In this document: positions 32,236-37,929 of the stretch, in pieces
How the letters are laid out: every line of letters starts with the position of its first letter
How positions within the stretch are numbered: the first letter of the stretch is position 1
IMG/VR virus record: IMGVR_UViG_3300024982_000007
Coordinates: 1-40,139 of that record
Origin: a virus
DNA: 40,139 nt
Strand: one strand, 5' to 3'
The notes under the pieces: generated by a model
Database searches by the model: none
What the model saw: only the letters and a program-made list of their open reading frames with translations
Told to the model about the DNA's origin: nothing
Made by a program: the position numbers and the translations under genes

Positions 32236-32310
32236 GCCTATGTGCAGGGAATGGTTACTGACTGGACTGCAAATCCGGTGATGCTGGTTCGAATCCAGTC
32301 ATAGGCTCCA
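32236..32310 (+). tRNA. tRNA-Cys(GCA)
   Basis: Acceptor GCCTATG/CATAGGC, anticodon arm CTGGA-CTGCAAA-TCCGG with anticodon GCA, T-arm CTGG-TTCGAAT-CCAG, the discriminator T expected for cysteine and an encoded CCA. All arms fold well. Confidence 0.92.
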
Positions 32311-32315
32311 ATCTA

Positions 32316-32401
32316 GGAGAGTTACGTTAACGGTAAACGGACAGTTTGCTAAACTGTTGACCTAATGGGTCTTATAGGTTCGAGTCCTATACTCTCCGCC
32401 A
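32316..32401 (+). tRNA. tRNA-Ser(GCU)
   Basis: Acceptor GGAGAGT/ACTCTCC, D-stem CGTT/AACG, anticodon arm ACAGT-TTGCTAA-ACTGT with anticodon GCT, long variable arm GACC/GGTC, T-arm ATAGG-TTCGAGT-CCTAT, discriminator G and encoded CCA. Its last 13 nt (32389-32401) lie inside the inverted repeat, so the repeat boundary falls at the edge of the acceptor stem. Confidence 0.93.
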
Positions 32402-32523
32402 CCTTCCTCTAATCCCATCCGTTTCCTAGTATCGTACAAACTAGGTCAACTTCATTCTATCTTACAGATTCTACCTACAACTACACAACTTCATTATATA
32501 GTATTCCGCTCACATCTTCCCTC

Positions 32524-32786
32524 CTTCCGGCGACCCAGCCGCATTAATCCGCTCACTGCCCGCATTACCCGATCACTACCCAAAATCCCTTTAAATTCCG
32601 GTAAAATACGCCTCACCACGCCCCGATCTACCCACACCGCCCTACCACACAGGCCTACAAAATCGCCCCGCAAACCTCAAAATCTAAATAACACCGTTTA
32701 ATTAAATCGTCTGGCGACCAACTACACTAATAGCATATCTTCCGGCGACCTGACTTCGTTATATACTTTCACTCCTTCTGGCGACC
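32524..32786 (+). repeat. Four dispersed copies of a 12-bp motif
   Basis: CTTCCGGCGACC at 32524-32535 and 32739-32750, CTTCTGGCGACC at 32775-32786, and CGTCTGGCGACC at 32708-32719. All have the same orientation. The three clustered copies are 31 and 36 bp apart, close to three helical turns, which suits cooperative protein binding. No further copy was noticed outside the arms. Confidence 0.7.
32539..32580 (+). repeat. Imperfect 21-bp tandem repeat
   Basis: CCGCATTAATCCGCTCACTG is followed after 21 bp by CCGCATTACCCGATCACTAC, with a related TTCCGCTCAC just upstream near 32505. It directly abuts the first 12-bp motif. Confidence 0.6.
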
Positions 32787-33024
32787 TAGGGTTATTAATA
32801 CATGTACATGTGCCTGTATACCAAGGCGGTTGGACAGCAGGTGTAAATGAGGAGGATGCGTTGAAGCCGTGGCGGAGATGATGTCAGGGAGTGGTATAGA
32901 TGAATAGAAAGATGATGTCAGGTGTCCAGCTCAGGGTATGATATAGATGTCAAGCTAGTCAGGTAGGGCAGGGCAGGGTAGGTAGGGTAGTATGATAATC
33001 TTGTTTGCATGTATAAAAAAAAGA

Positions 33025-33054
33025 TTGACATTGCTTATAGATTTGATCTAAACT
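33025..33054 (+). promoter_or_regulatory. Promoter of the lipoprotein gene
   Basis: Consensus TTGACA, 18 nt, TAAACT, about 38 nt before the ATG at 33092. It is probably the start of the plasmid-like block, independent of read-through from the unique region. Confidence 0.65.
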
Positions 33055-33091
33055 ATGTCCAACTTAAACAGATTTACACGGAGAGACTCTC

Positions 33092-33220
33092 ATGAAAACT
33101 TTACTTATACTTGCTATCATCATCTCTACTCTATTTGCATGTAATGCTCTTGTAGAAAGTTTTAAAGACAGCTTGACATCTCATATAGAGATAGTTGAGA
33201 ATAGCACATCAAATTTATAA
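33092..33220 (+). CDS. Small lipoprotein, 42 residues
   Basis: The peptide begins MKTLLILAIIISTLFACNAL: a basic residue, a hydrophobic core and the lipobox LFAC, so signal peptidase II should leave Cys17 as the lipidated N-terminus of a ~26-residue tail. The size and design resemble plasmid bacteriocin-release (lysis) lipoproteins and entericidins, but the tail has no recognisable similarity. It has its own strong promoter and a GGAGAG ribosome-binding site. Role unknown; a lysis or envelope function is a guess. Confidence 0.6.
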   Translation: MKTLLILAIIISTLFACNALVESFKDSLTSHIEIVENSTSNL

Positions 33221-33235
33221 CAATTGGAGAAGGAA

Positions 33236-33499
33236 ATGAAAAGAGGAGAAGCAATCGATGCTATAATAGCTATGGCAGTTGATATGGTCGTAATATCAAA
33301 ACTAGATGATAGACATTTAACGGAGTTTTATATCTTTGTACAATCAGAATTTTTAGCAACTGAATTAATACGTCGTTTTAACGGGTCAGAGTTAGTTGAC
33401 CATTTTTACCAACGGTCATTTAGTAATTTGAGTTATTTAAACTACGGAAATAGGTCTATGTGTGTTATTGGATTTGATAGAGTCGATAGAGTCGATTAG
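33236..33499 (+). CDS. Unknown 87-residue protein
   Basis: The start is placed at ATG 33236 behind GGAGAAGG rather than the TTG at 33224. It begins MKRGEAIDAIIAMAVDMVVI; the first half is helical and hydrophobic, the second polar, ending in a short DRVDRVD repeat encoded by a tandem gatagagtc repeat. No family recognised. Confidence 0.55.
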   Translation: MKRGEAIDAIIAMAVDMVVISKLDDRHLTEFYIFVQSEFLATELIRRFNGSELVDHFYQRSFSNLSYLNYGNRSMCVIGFDRVDRVD

Positions 33500-33503
33500 A
33501 CTA

Positions 33504-33536
33504 ATCAAGTTATAGTTGTCTCGACTATAGCTTGAT
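33504..33536 (+). other. 13-bp stem hairpin between genes
   Basis: ATCAAGTTATAGT pairs with ACTATAGCTTGAT (one T-G wobble in RNA) around the 7-nt loop TGTCTCG. It lies 4 nt after a stop codon and 51 nt before the next start. Without a T-run it is more likely an RNA-stability, processing or antisense-type element than a terminator. Confidence 0.65.
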
Positions 33537-33587
33537 GCAATCTAGCATCGAAGGCAATAATGCCAACTAATTTACAAGGTGAATACA

Positions 33588-34370
33588 ATGACTACTCAAA
33601 CACAAACATCATTAGATTTTTTCAAAACCTTCTATCGTGTAACTAACGACGACGGACGGCTTAATAGCCTTGCAGTTGCTCAGTGTGCAGCTCTCGATAC
33701 TTATTACACAGAGTTATCATATAATGATAACATCCTCACTGCACGGCGTGTATCAGATGGTACAATCGAGACACTATCCCCTATTCGCTTACTTGGTCTC
33801 GTATCTAATGCTGGTGCTAAAATACCGGCTTTTGAAAGTCAATTCTGGAAAGCTGGTGCGGTTAACAACAAATTTAAACCTTTAGATGGTACAAAACCTT
33901 CTGAAGTGAGTACCACTCCACTTATCGGCCACTACCTAACCGCTGAAGCATTCGAGCGGCAGTCTTACATAGAATTACTTGATTTAGTGGAACTTGTTAC
34001 AGTGATTAAATCATTACGTGATACTGATACTAAAGCGGCTATATTTGCACGCTTGCAGGATGCAATATCACTACCATCCGATAGACAGGCTGCGATTGAT
34101 GAGGCATACCGCAAAGAAGCTGGTGTACAAGCTGCAATGCTTGCGCTTACACCTTACCTTGAAGCACTAAAAGCTTCTAGTGATAAATCCCTTACAGGTT
34201 GCGTGCGTCTTGATCTGGACCCAGATGCTACTCAAGCACTGCAAACCTTAACTAATAAAGATAATGGTATGTATCCGCTAACCTCTATCAATGTCCAACC
34301 TGCTCGCATGGACGGATTCATTCAAGTATCACCTGCGAGATACTTCCTCACCCTATCTATAAAAGACTAA
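33588..34370 (+). CDS. Unknown 260-residue protein
   Basis: The protein begins MTTQTQTSLDFFKTFYRVTN and is alpha/beta without membrane spans or recognisable motifs. A helical, alanine-rich middle (AAIFARLQDAISL...AAMLALTPYLEALKAS) precedes a strand-rich end (VQPARMDGFIQVSPARYFLTL). Codon use looks less AT-biased than the phage replication genes, suggesting a separate origin. AAGGTG precedes the ATG. A short hairpin AAAGAC-TAA-GTCTTT overlaps the stop. Confidence 0.65.
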   Translation: MTTQTQTSLDFFKTFYRVTNDDGRLNSLAVAQCAALDTYYTELSYNDNILTARRVSDGTIETLSPIRLLGLVSNAGAKIPAFESQFWKAGAVNNKFKPLDGTKPSEVSTTPLIGHYLTAEAFERQSYIELLDLVELVTVIKSLRDTDTKAAIFARLQDAISLPSDRQAAIDEAYRKEAGVQAAMLALTPYLEALKASSDKSLTGCVRLDLDPDATQALQTLTNKDNGMYPLTSINVQPARMDGFIQVSPARYFLTLSIKD

Positions 34371-34394
34371 GTCTTTGCTTCAACAACTATAATA

Positions 34395-34413
34395 GGTGGG
34401 ATACATTCCCACC
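34395..34413 (+). promoter_or_regulatory. Hairpin just ahead of a ribosome-binding site
   Basis: GGTGGGA pairs with TCCCACC over 7 bp around a 5-nt loop, ending 3 nt before GGAGG of the 33-residue gene. It may shield or stabilise the leader and tune translation. Confidence 0.45.
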
Positions 34414-34424
34414 TTGGAGGATCG

Positions 34425-34526
34425 ATGTACTTACCGAAATTTAACCGTGATAGTGTCTTACTGATACTATCGTATATTATCATCGCGGCTATCCAAGCCG
34501 TTGTCATTGTAGGATTCCTGTCATGA
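34425..34526 (+). CDS. 33-residue single-span membrane peptide
   Basis: Begins MYLPKFNRDSVLLILSYIII; a hydrophobic span covers about residues 11-32. A perfect GGAGG precedes the ATG and the stop overlaps the next start (ATGA). No homologue recognised. Confidence 0.55.
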   Translation: MYLPKFNRDSVLLILSYIIIAAIQAVVIVGFLS

Positions 34527-34777
34527 TTATTTTAAGAAAGGTCAATCAAATATACCCTGTTTACAAACTGTATCATCATCTTACAGGGGCGGTCTATCTT
34601 TGTAGTCAGCTAGTTGACGGCTTGCCAGGGTACCGTCTTATTATTGCAGACGTGTACAAAGTGCATGCTTACTTTGACACTATACAGTATGTTTGGATTG
34701 TTCAATCAAATAGTGTGACTCTTGTACAATCCTTGCTTGCTGGTCAACAATTCATCGTAACGGAGCGTGTATTATGA
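34523..34777 (+). CDS. Unknown 84-residue protein, first of two paralogues
   Basis: Begins MIILRKVNQIYPVYKLYHHL. Its segment CSQ(x6)GY(x2)I(x9)YxD(x2)Q(x2)W is shared without gaps with the next protein. It is predicted mostly beta. Overlaps at both ends indicate coupled translation. No family recognised. Confidence 0.6.
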   Translation: MIILRKVNQIYPVYKLYHHLTGAVYLCSQLVDGLPGYRLIIADVYKVHAYFDTIQYVWIVQSNSVTLVQSLLAGQQFIVTERVL

Positions 34778-35040
34778 ATCTTAAACAGATAAAGTCACTC
34801 TTCAGTGATTATGCAAAGCATATACAGGTTGATCGTAAACAGTTGTTTATCTGTTCACAACGAATCCCTAATGATTCAGGGTATAATAAAATCCTTGTAT
34901 CATATCGTATGATAGTAGGTTACTATGATGATGTACAAGCTTGCTGGGTGCTTACTCGTGAGAAGTATTCTCGTACAACAAGTAAGCAAATCACACAATT
35001 TGCGCGCTGGCGTAATGTTATCTACGTAGATAGTCTTTGA
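34774..35040 (+). CDS. Unknown 88-residue protein, second of two paralogues
   Basis: Begins MNLKQIKSLFSDYAKHIQVD. It shares Cys-Ser-Gln, Gly-Tyr, Ile, Tyr-x-Asp, Gln and Trp at matched spacing with the 84-residue protein, so the pair arose by tandem duplication. A basic C-terminal stretch distinguishes it. The parS-like site starts 2 nt after its stop. Confidence 0.6.
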   Translation: MNLKQIKSLFSDYAKHIQVDRKQLFICSQRIPNDSGYNKILVSYRMIVGYYDDVQACWVLTREKYSRTTSKQITQFARWRNVIYVDSL

Positions 35041-35041
35041 T

Positions 35042-35057
35042 TGTTTCACATGGAACA
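35042..35057. other. parS-like 16-bp site
   Basis: The minus strand reads TGTTCCATGTGAAACA, 15 of 16 identical to TGTTCCACGTGAAACA, a site bound by ParB/Spo0J. The near-palindrome lies directly upstream of a promoter. No ParA or ParB gene is in the window, so a host ParB or one encoded beyond the window would be needed. Confidence 0.5.
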
Positions 35058-35079
35058 CAGTATGTTGTTAAAATAATTC

Positions 35080-35109
35080 TTGACATACTCTGTCATTTGC
35101 GATTATCCT
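35080..35109 (+). promoter_or_regulatory. Promoter of the 89-residue gene
   Basis: TTGACA, 18 nt, TATCCT; 23 bp after the parS-like site and 48 nt before the ATG at 35157. Confidence 0.55.
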
Positions 35110-35156
35110 ATAGTCAAGTTAAGTCAATCCTGATTTATACAACTGGAGATACCATA

Positions 35157-35426
35157 ATGTCATACGAATCATTTAAAAATGCACTTACTTACATCACTGT
35201 ACCAGTTTCTAGTACAATCATTGAGCGCTCAGATAATCGTTGCTATGATAGCCTTAAGCGTGTCTGCATCGATCATACAGTCAAACAAGCAAGATACACG
35301 CTTAATGCTGGCAATCTGCAAAGGTTAAATCAAGTTTATATTAAACTTGCAAAGGTACATGGAGCAATATCATGTACAGATGACAAACACTTTGCTCATG
35401 CAATACTTGAGATAAACTTTAGATAG
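35157..35426 (+). CDS. Unknown 89-residue protein next to the origin
   Basis: Begins MSYESFKNALTYITVPVSST. Mainly helical with a basic middle (DSLKRVCIDHTVKQARY) and a histidine-bearing end. The start follows CTGGAGA; the longer frame from 35037 is excluded because it would span the promoter and parS-like site. It could regulate replication or partition by position alone. Confidence 0.6.
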   Translation: MSYESFKNALTYITVPVSSTIIERSDNRCYDSLKRVCIDHTVKQARYTLNAGNLQRLNQVYIKLAKVHGAISCTDDKHFAHAILEINFR

Positions 35427-35742
35427 CTTTAACAACCTTGCCAAGGATGGCACCTTTATCTAGCTGTATGGTCGGTAGACTAGAAAGGTACTACCTGGAT
35501 GTTGAAACTGTATGCGTAGTGTAACTACAGCGACCAAGCGTATATATTAAATTTTCCTAGACGAAGACTAAATAAGCTATGCTTATAGAATAGAGGAGGC
35601 TTTGCCTCAGAATAGCTTATGCTAGATAGAGGATAGATTAGCTTTATATAGCTATAGCTACTCTTTTCACCACCCGCCAAATGTAATTGCAAATTACAAT
35701 GGTAGTAGTGAAAGAAAGTGTTAAATTTCAACGACTTAAGTG

Positions 35743-35786
35743 CAAAAAGGTGTAGGGTTTTTCCCAAAAAGGTGTACGGTTTTTCT
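35743..35786 (+). repeat. Two tandem 22-bp iterons
   Basis: Two head-to-tail units begin CAAAAAGGTGTA and end GGTTTTTC(C/T), differing at two positions (35755/35777 and the last base). Spacing is exactly two helical turns. The core AGGTGTA recurs in both arms of the operator at 35832-35870, as expected if Rep binds both. A hairpin GGTTTTT/AAAAACC follows. Confidence 0.75.
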
Positions 35787-35831
35787 GAAATCAAAAACCA
35801 TGCCAACTTTTAACCTATGCCACTATATAAT

Positions 35832-35870
35832 TTAAGGTGTATTATTAACTTGCTTTACCTTACACCTTAA
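35832..35870. promoter_or_regulatory. Rep autoregulation operator (inverted repeat)
   Basis: TTAAGGTGTA and TACACCTTAA form a perfect 10-bp inverted repeat with a 19-bp spacer. The second arm lies between the -35 and -10 of the rep promoter, so Rep dimers bound here should repress rep, as in other Rep_3 plasmids. Confidence 0.65.
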
Positions 35871-35878
35871 TATAAAAT
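35850..35878 (+). promoter_or_regulatory. rep promoter
   Basis: TTGCTT, 17 nt, TAAAAT, ending 23 nt before the rep ATG; CAGGAGA is the ribosome-binding site. Confidence 0.55.
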
Positions 35879-35901
35879 AAACAAAGCACTCAGGAGAATA
35901 T

Positions 35902-36564
35902 ATGGAAACTGAAATAAAACTTCACCATAACGCTATAGCGATATTTAAAGATATTGAGTTATACTCAACTAGGTTTATTAACTGTTGTCTCTTAGGGACA
36001 GGACAAGGGACTAAGTATGGAGAATATGACTACTATCCGGTGAATATATATAAGTATAAAGAAGTATGTAATCTGACACTGTCAGAGGCTTATGAAAGTG
36101 CTTTCAACATGGCAACAAAGTTAAATGAGATAAAGTTAGAGTTGAAGTTGGTTGATGGAAAGACGTTGGTGACAAATTTGATACATGGGATTGTTTACGA
36201 GAAAGAGAAGAATGTACTCTTGATAAACTGGAACAAGGACTTTATTCCATTGATTTCAGGTAATATGCTTAAAGGAACTTTTCTTATGGCAGATATAGCA
36301 ATGATAGAGGTACAGAGTACGCATAGATATGCAATGTATTTGCTTATACAAAAATATCTATGGAAGCTTGCCCGTGAGAGTAGATTCTTTCTAGGAAAAG
36401 GAGAGATTAGAGAACAATTAGGATTAAAGGGTAGTGAGTATAAACAATTCAAGGAGCTTCATAGAAGTATAATTAAACCGACGTTGAAAGACATGTATAA
36501 TAGGATTGGAGTTAGTTTGAAAACTAAGGTAGTAGGAGATAGAGTTGAGTTTACACATGTATGA
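35902..36564 (+). CDS. rep: Rep_3-superfamily plasmid replication initiator
   Basis: A 220-residue protein with the two winged-helix domains of RepB/Rep_3 initiators. The first domain has NIYKYKEVCNLTLSEAYESA, the hinge region VLLINWNKDFIPLISG, and a helix ending QSTHRYAMYLLIQKYLW (the S-x-YAxRLYEL-like signature). The second has GEIREQLGLKGSEYKQFKEL, IIKPTLKDM and VEFTHV. It should bind the iterons upstream and open the origin. It is slightly short for the family. The end overlaps the next gene. Confidence 0.82.
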   Translation: METEIKLHHNAIAIFKDIELYSTRFINCCLLGTGQGTKYGEYDYYPVNIYKYKEVCNLTLSEAYESAFNMATKLNEIKLELKLVDGKTLVTNLIHGIVYEKEKNVLLINWNKDFIPLISGNMLKGTFLMADIAMIEVQSTHRYAMYLLIQKYLWKLARESRFFLGKGEIREQLGLKGSEYKQFKELHRSIIKPTLKDMYNRIGVSLKTKVVGDRVEFTHV

Positions 36565-36979
36565 GATAACAAAGGAAGATTTACTCGGAAAATTCCCATA
36601 CTCTAAAGTCTTGCAAGGAAGCTATGGGAATGAAAAAGCTTATAGAGCTTTTAAACCAAAGGTACAGAGTATATGTAATAAGTTTAAGAAAGGAAAGGAG
36701 AGTTTTGAAGCTTGTATTATGCTCATAGACATAGAGTTAATAAAGGTTATGGAAGGTTTTCCTGAAGACTTTCCAAAAGATGAAGGATGGTATGATAAGA
36801 AATTACGTTTTGATGGGGCAGAGGTAGAAAAGAAACTAAATAGACATGGATTGAATGTAGAGATATGCAAGGTATGTAAAGTAAAATTAGAGGCTAGATA
36901 TAGAGAGGTTAGAGAAATTGAGGGAATGAAATGGGTTATTCATAAAAGATGTATGAAGGAGAAGGTGAGATATGAGTAA
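36545..36979 (+). CDS. Small protein with CxxC...HxxC zinc-site pattern
   Basis: 144 residues from a TTG at 36545, which has AGGAG 6 nt upstream; the first ATG is at 36557 but lacks a spaced ribosome-binding site. The protein has a helical first half and ends with CKVCKVKLEARYREV...KWVIHKRCMKEK, a plausible four-ligand zinc knuckle as in small phage DNA-binding proteins. It is where most differences between the two arms lie. Confidence 0.6.
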   Translation: MSLHMYEITKEDLLGKFPYSKVLQGSYGNEKAYRAFKPKVQSICNKFKKGKESFEACIMLIDIELIKVMEGFPEDFPKDEGWYDKKLRFDGAEVEKKLNRHGLNVEICKVCKVKLEARYREVREIEGMKWVIHKRCMKEKVRYE

Positions 36980-37100
36980 GGTATATGTGATTGGGGATTT
37001 ACATGGGAATTGTCTTCCAGACAGTAGGTATATCTGTGTAAGTGCTGAGAGAACAGGGCTAAGGCCGATTGAGTTGGAGAGTTTGGGAGAGATGAGATGA
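36972..37100 (+). pseudogene. Remnant of a metallophosphoesterase gene, 42 codons
   Basis: Begins MSKVYVIGDLHGNCLPD: the IGDLHGN motif is the first metal-binding motif of calcineurin-like phosphoesterases. The second half RYICVSAERTGLRPIELESL resembles the C-terminal strand of the same enzymes (VxVxxxxYRPVSLDEI-like). The catalytic middle, over 100 residues in the family, is missing. Tight overlaps at both ends suggest it is still translated. Confidence 0.55.
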
Positions 37101-37288
37101 ATGAGAGGCTATATAAACATATAAAGACAGGAAATTTATACAAGGTTCTCTACAACGCTATTGATTGTACAAATAGTAGAGATGGTGTAAGAGTTATTGT
37201 GTACTGTAAGATTGGTGAAGAAGATAAGGTATATGTACGAGATGCGAAGGAATGGGAAGAAAAGTTTAAACGAGAGGAGATGAAATGA
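37097..37288 (+). CDS. DUF1653-like small protein
   Basis: 63 residues beginning MNERLYKHIKTGNLYKVLYN. The order YKHIKTGNLY, then VLYNAIDCTNS, a VIVYCKI strand and VYVRDAKEWEEKF matches the small DUF1653 beta-barrel family (YxHxKGxxYxV...VYR...VRPxxxF). Function unknown. Confidence 0.65.
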   Translation: MNERLYKHIKTGNLYKVLYNAIDCTNSRDGVRVIVYCKIGEEDKVYVRDAKEWEEKFKREEMK

Positions 37289-37581
37289 TGAAGTATCAGA
37301 GTGAAATGTTGGGGACTTGGAAGAGATTGAGAGAGGAACAGAGGAAGATGGAGAGAACGGAAGCAGAAAGCTCTAAAGGTCCTAAGTGGAAAAAATCTCC
37401 CAAAATTGTGAAGGATAGACTAAAAGTATTAGATAAGATAGGTAGTACAAAGGAAGTTACAGATTTATCTGCTTGGAGGGATTTTGAGATAGATGGGTTT
37501 GAGTTTGAGAAGAGTGATGTAGTTGTTTGGTTTGTGTTAGTAATCGTGACGTTGGTTTGGTTGGGAGGAGGAGGAGGATGA
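37285..37581 (+). CDS. C-terminally membrane-anchored small protein
   Basis: 98 residues. The first half is basic and helical (GTWKRLREEQRKMERTE). A single hydrophobic span (VVVWFVLVIVTLVWL) is near the C-terminus, followed by five glycines encoded by a (gga)n run at 37568-37579. It has a tail-anchor layout. It ends 6 bp from the convergent late gene. No family recognised. Confidence 0.6.
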   Translation: MMKYQSEMLGTWKRLREEQRKMERTEAESSKGPKWKKSPKIVKDRLKVLDKIGSTKEVTDLSAWRDFEIDGFEFEKSDVVVWFVLVIVTLVWLGGGGG

Positions 37582-37587
37582 TACTCC

Positions 37588-37920
37588 TCAGACATCTAGC
37601 AGAAATAGTGTAAGTCCTAGTTCTGCGAGAAGATCATACGGAGGAGTGTCTGAAACAATACCTGTTGAGATTAACCCTATACAGTCTGAAAGAGTCGCAA
37701 AAGACTTTACAATATTATATAGAGTATTTGCATTGGTCATAAAAGGAATAACTCCATCATCTATCCATCCACTAGAGATGTAATAGTGGATGTTTCCAGA
37801 AAAATCATATACAGGTACTTGAAACATACCTGCACCATGTATAGGAGATAGAATTATAGCAGCTCTACGTGCAAGGTCTACATAGTTTGGATCAATTAAT
37901 ATTACTTTTTCAACATTCAT
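37588..37920 (-). CDS. Small late protein of unknown function
   Basis: 110 residues beginning MNVEKVILIDPNYVDLARRA. A hydrophobic, strand-rich middle contains GAGMFQVPVYDF and a C-terminal LLAELGLTLFLLDV. It is the last gene of the late unit, following the adhesin by 9 nt, so it may be a chaperone or tail accessory. No motif supports either. Confidence 0.6.
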   Translation of the reverse strand: MNVEKVILIDPNYVDLARRAAIILSPIHGAGMFQVPVYDFSGNIHYYISSGWIDDGVIPFMTNANTLYNIVKSFATLSDCIGLISTGIVSDTPPYDLLAELGLTLFLLDV

Positions 37921-37929
37921 AAGGTTTCC

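Larger units (their letters stand above)
32402..33091. other. Gene-free repeat-rich region (right copy)
   Basis: 690 bp without a credible gene on either strand, apart from a promoter near its end. It looks richer in GC than its surroundings, with C on plus and G on minus. Features: four CTTC(C/T)GGCGACC-type motifs, a 21-bp imperfect tandem repeat, CCTACCACAC/CGCC-rich stretches, the palindrome ACATGTACATGT near 32800, two AGATGATGTCAGG direct repeats (32876-32888 and 32910-32922), and a GGGCA/GGGTA tandem stretch near 32965-32990. Candidate roles are a second origin, a packaging or recombination site, or a regulatory region. Confidence 0.6.
35427..35901. other. Origin-like control region upstream of rep
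   Basis: 475 bp without a credible gene. In order: a TGCCA/TGGCA hairpin just after the upstream stop; AGGTA/TACCT and GTAG/CTAC small stems; a dense block of hairpins at about 35570-35660 (ATAAGC/GCTTAT, GAGGC/GCCTC, TAGC/GCTA); two iterons; an AT-rich stretch; and the rep operator/promoter. This is the arrangement of an iteron plasmid origin. No clear DnaA box was found. Confidence 0.7.

Noticed and set aside
34362-34376. Terminator at the end of the 260-residue gene
   Set aside because: The AAAGAC/GTCTTT stem is only AT-rich 6 bp with a 3-nt loop and no T-run, and the following genes are tightly linked.
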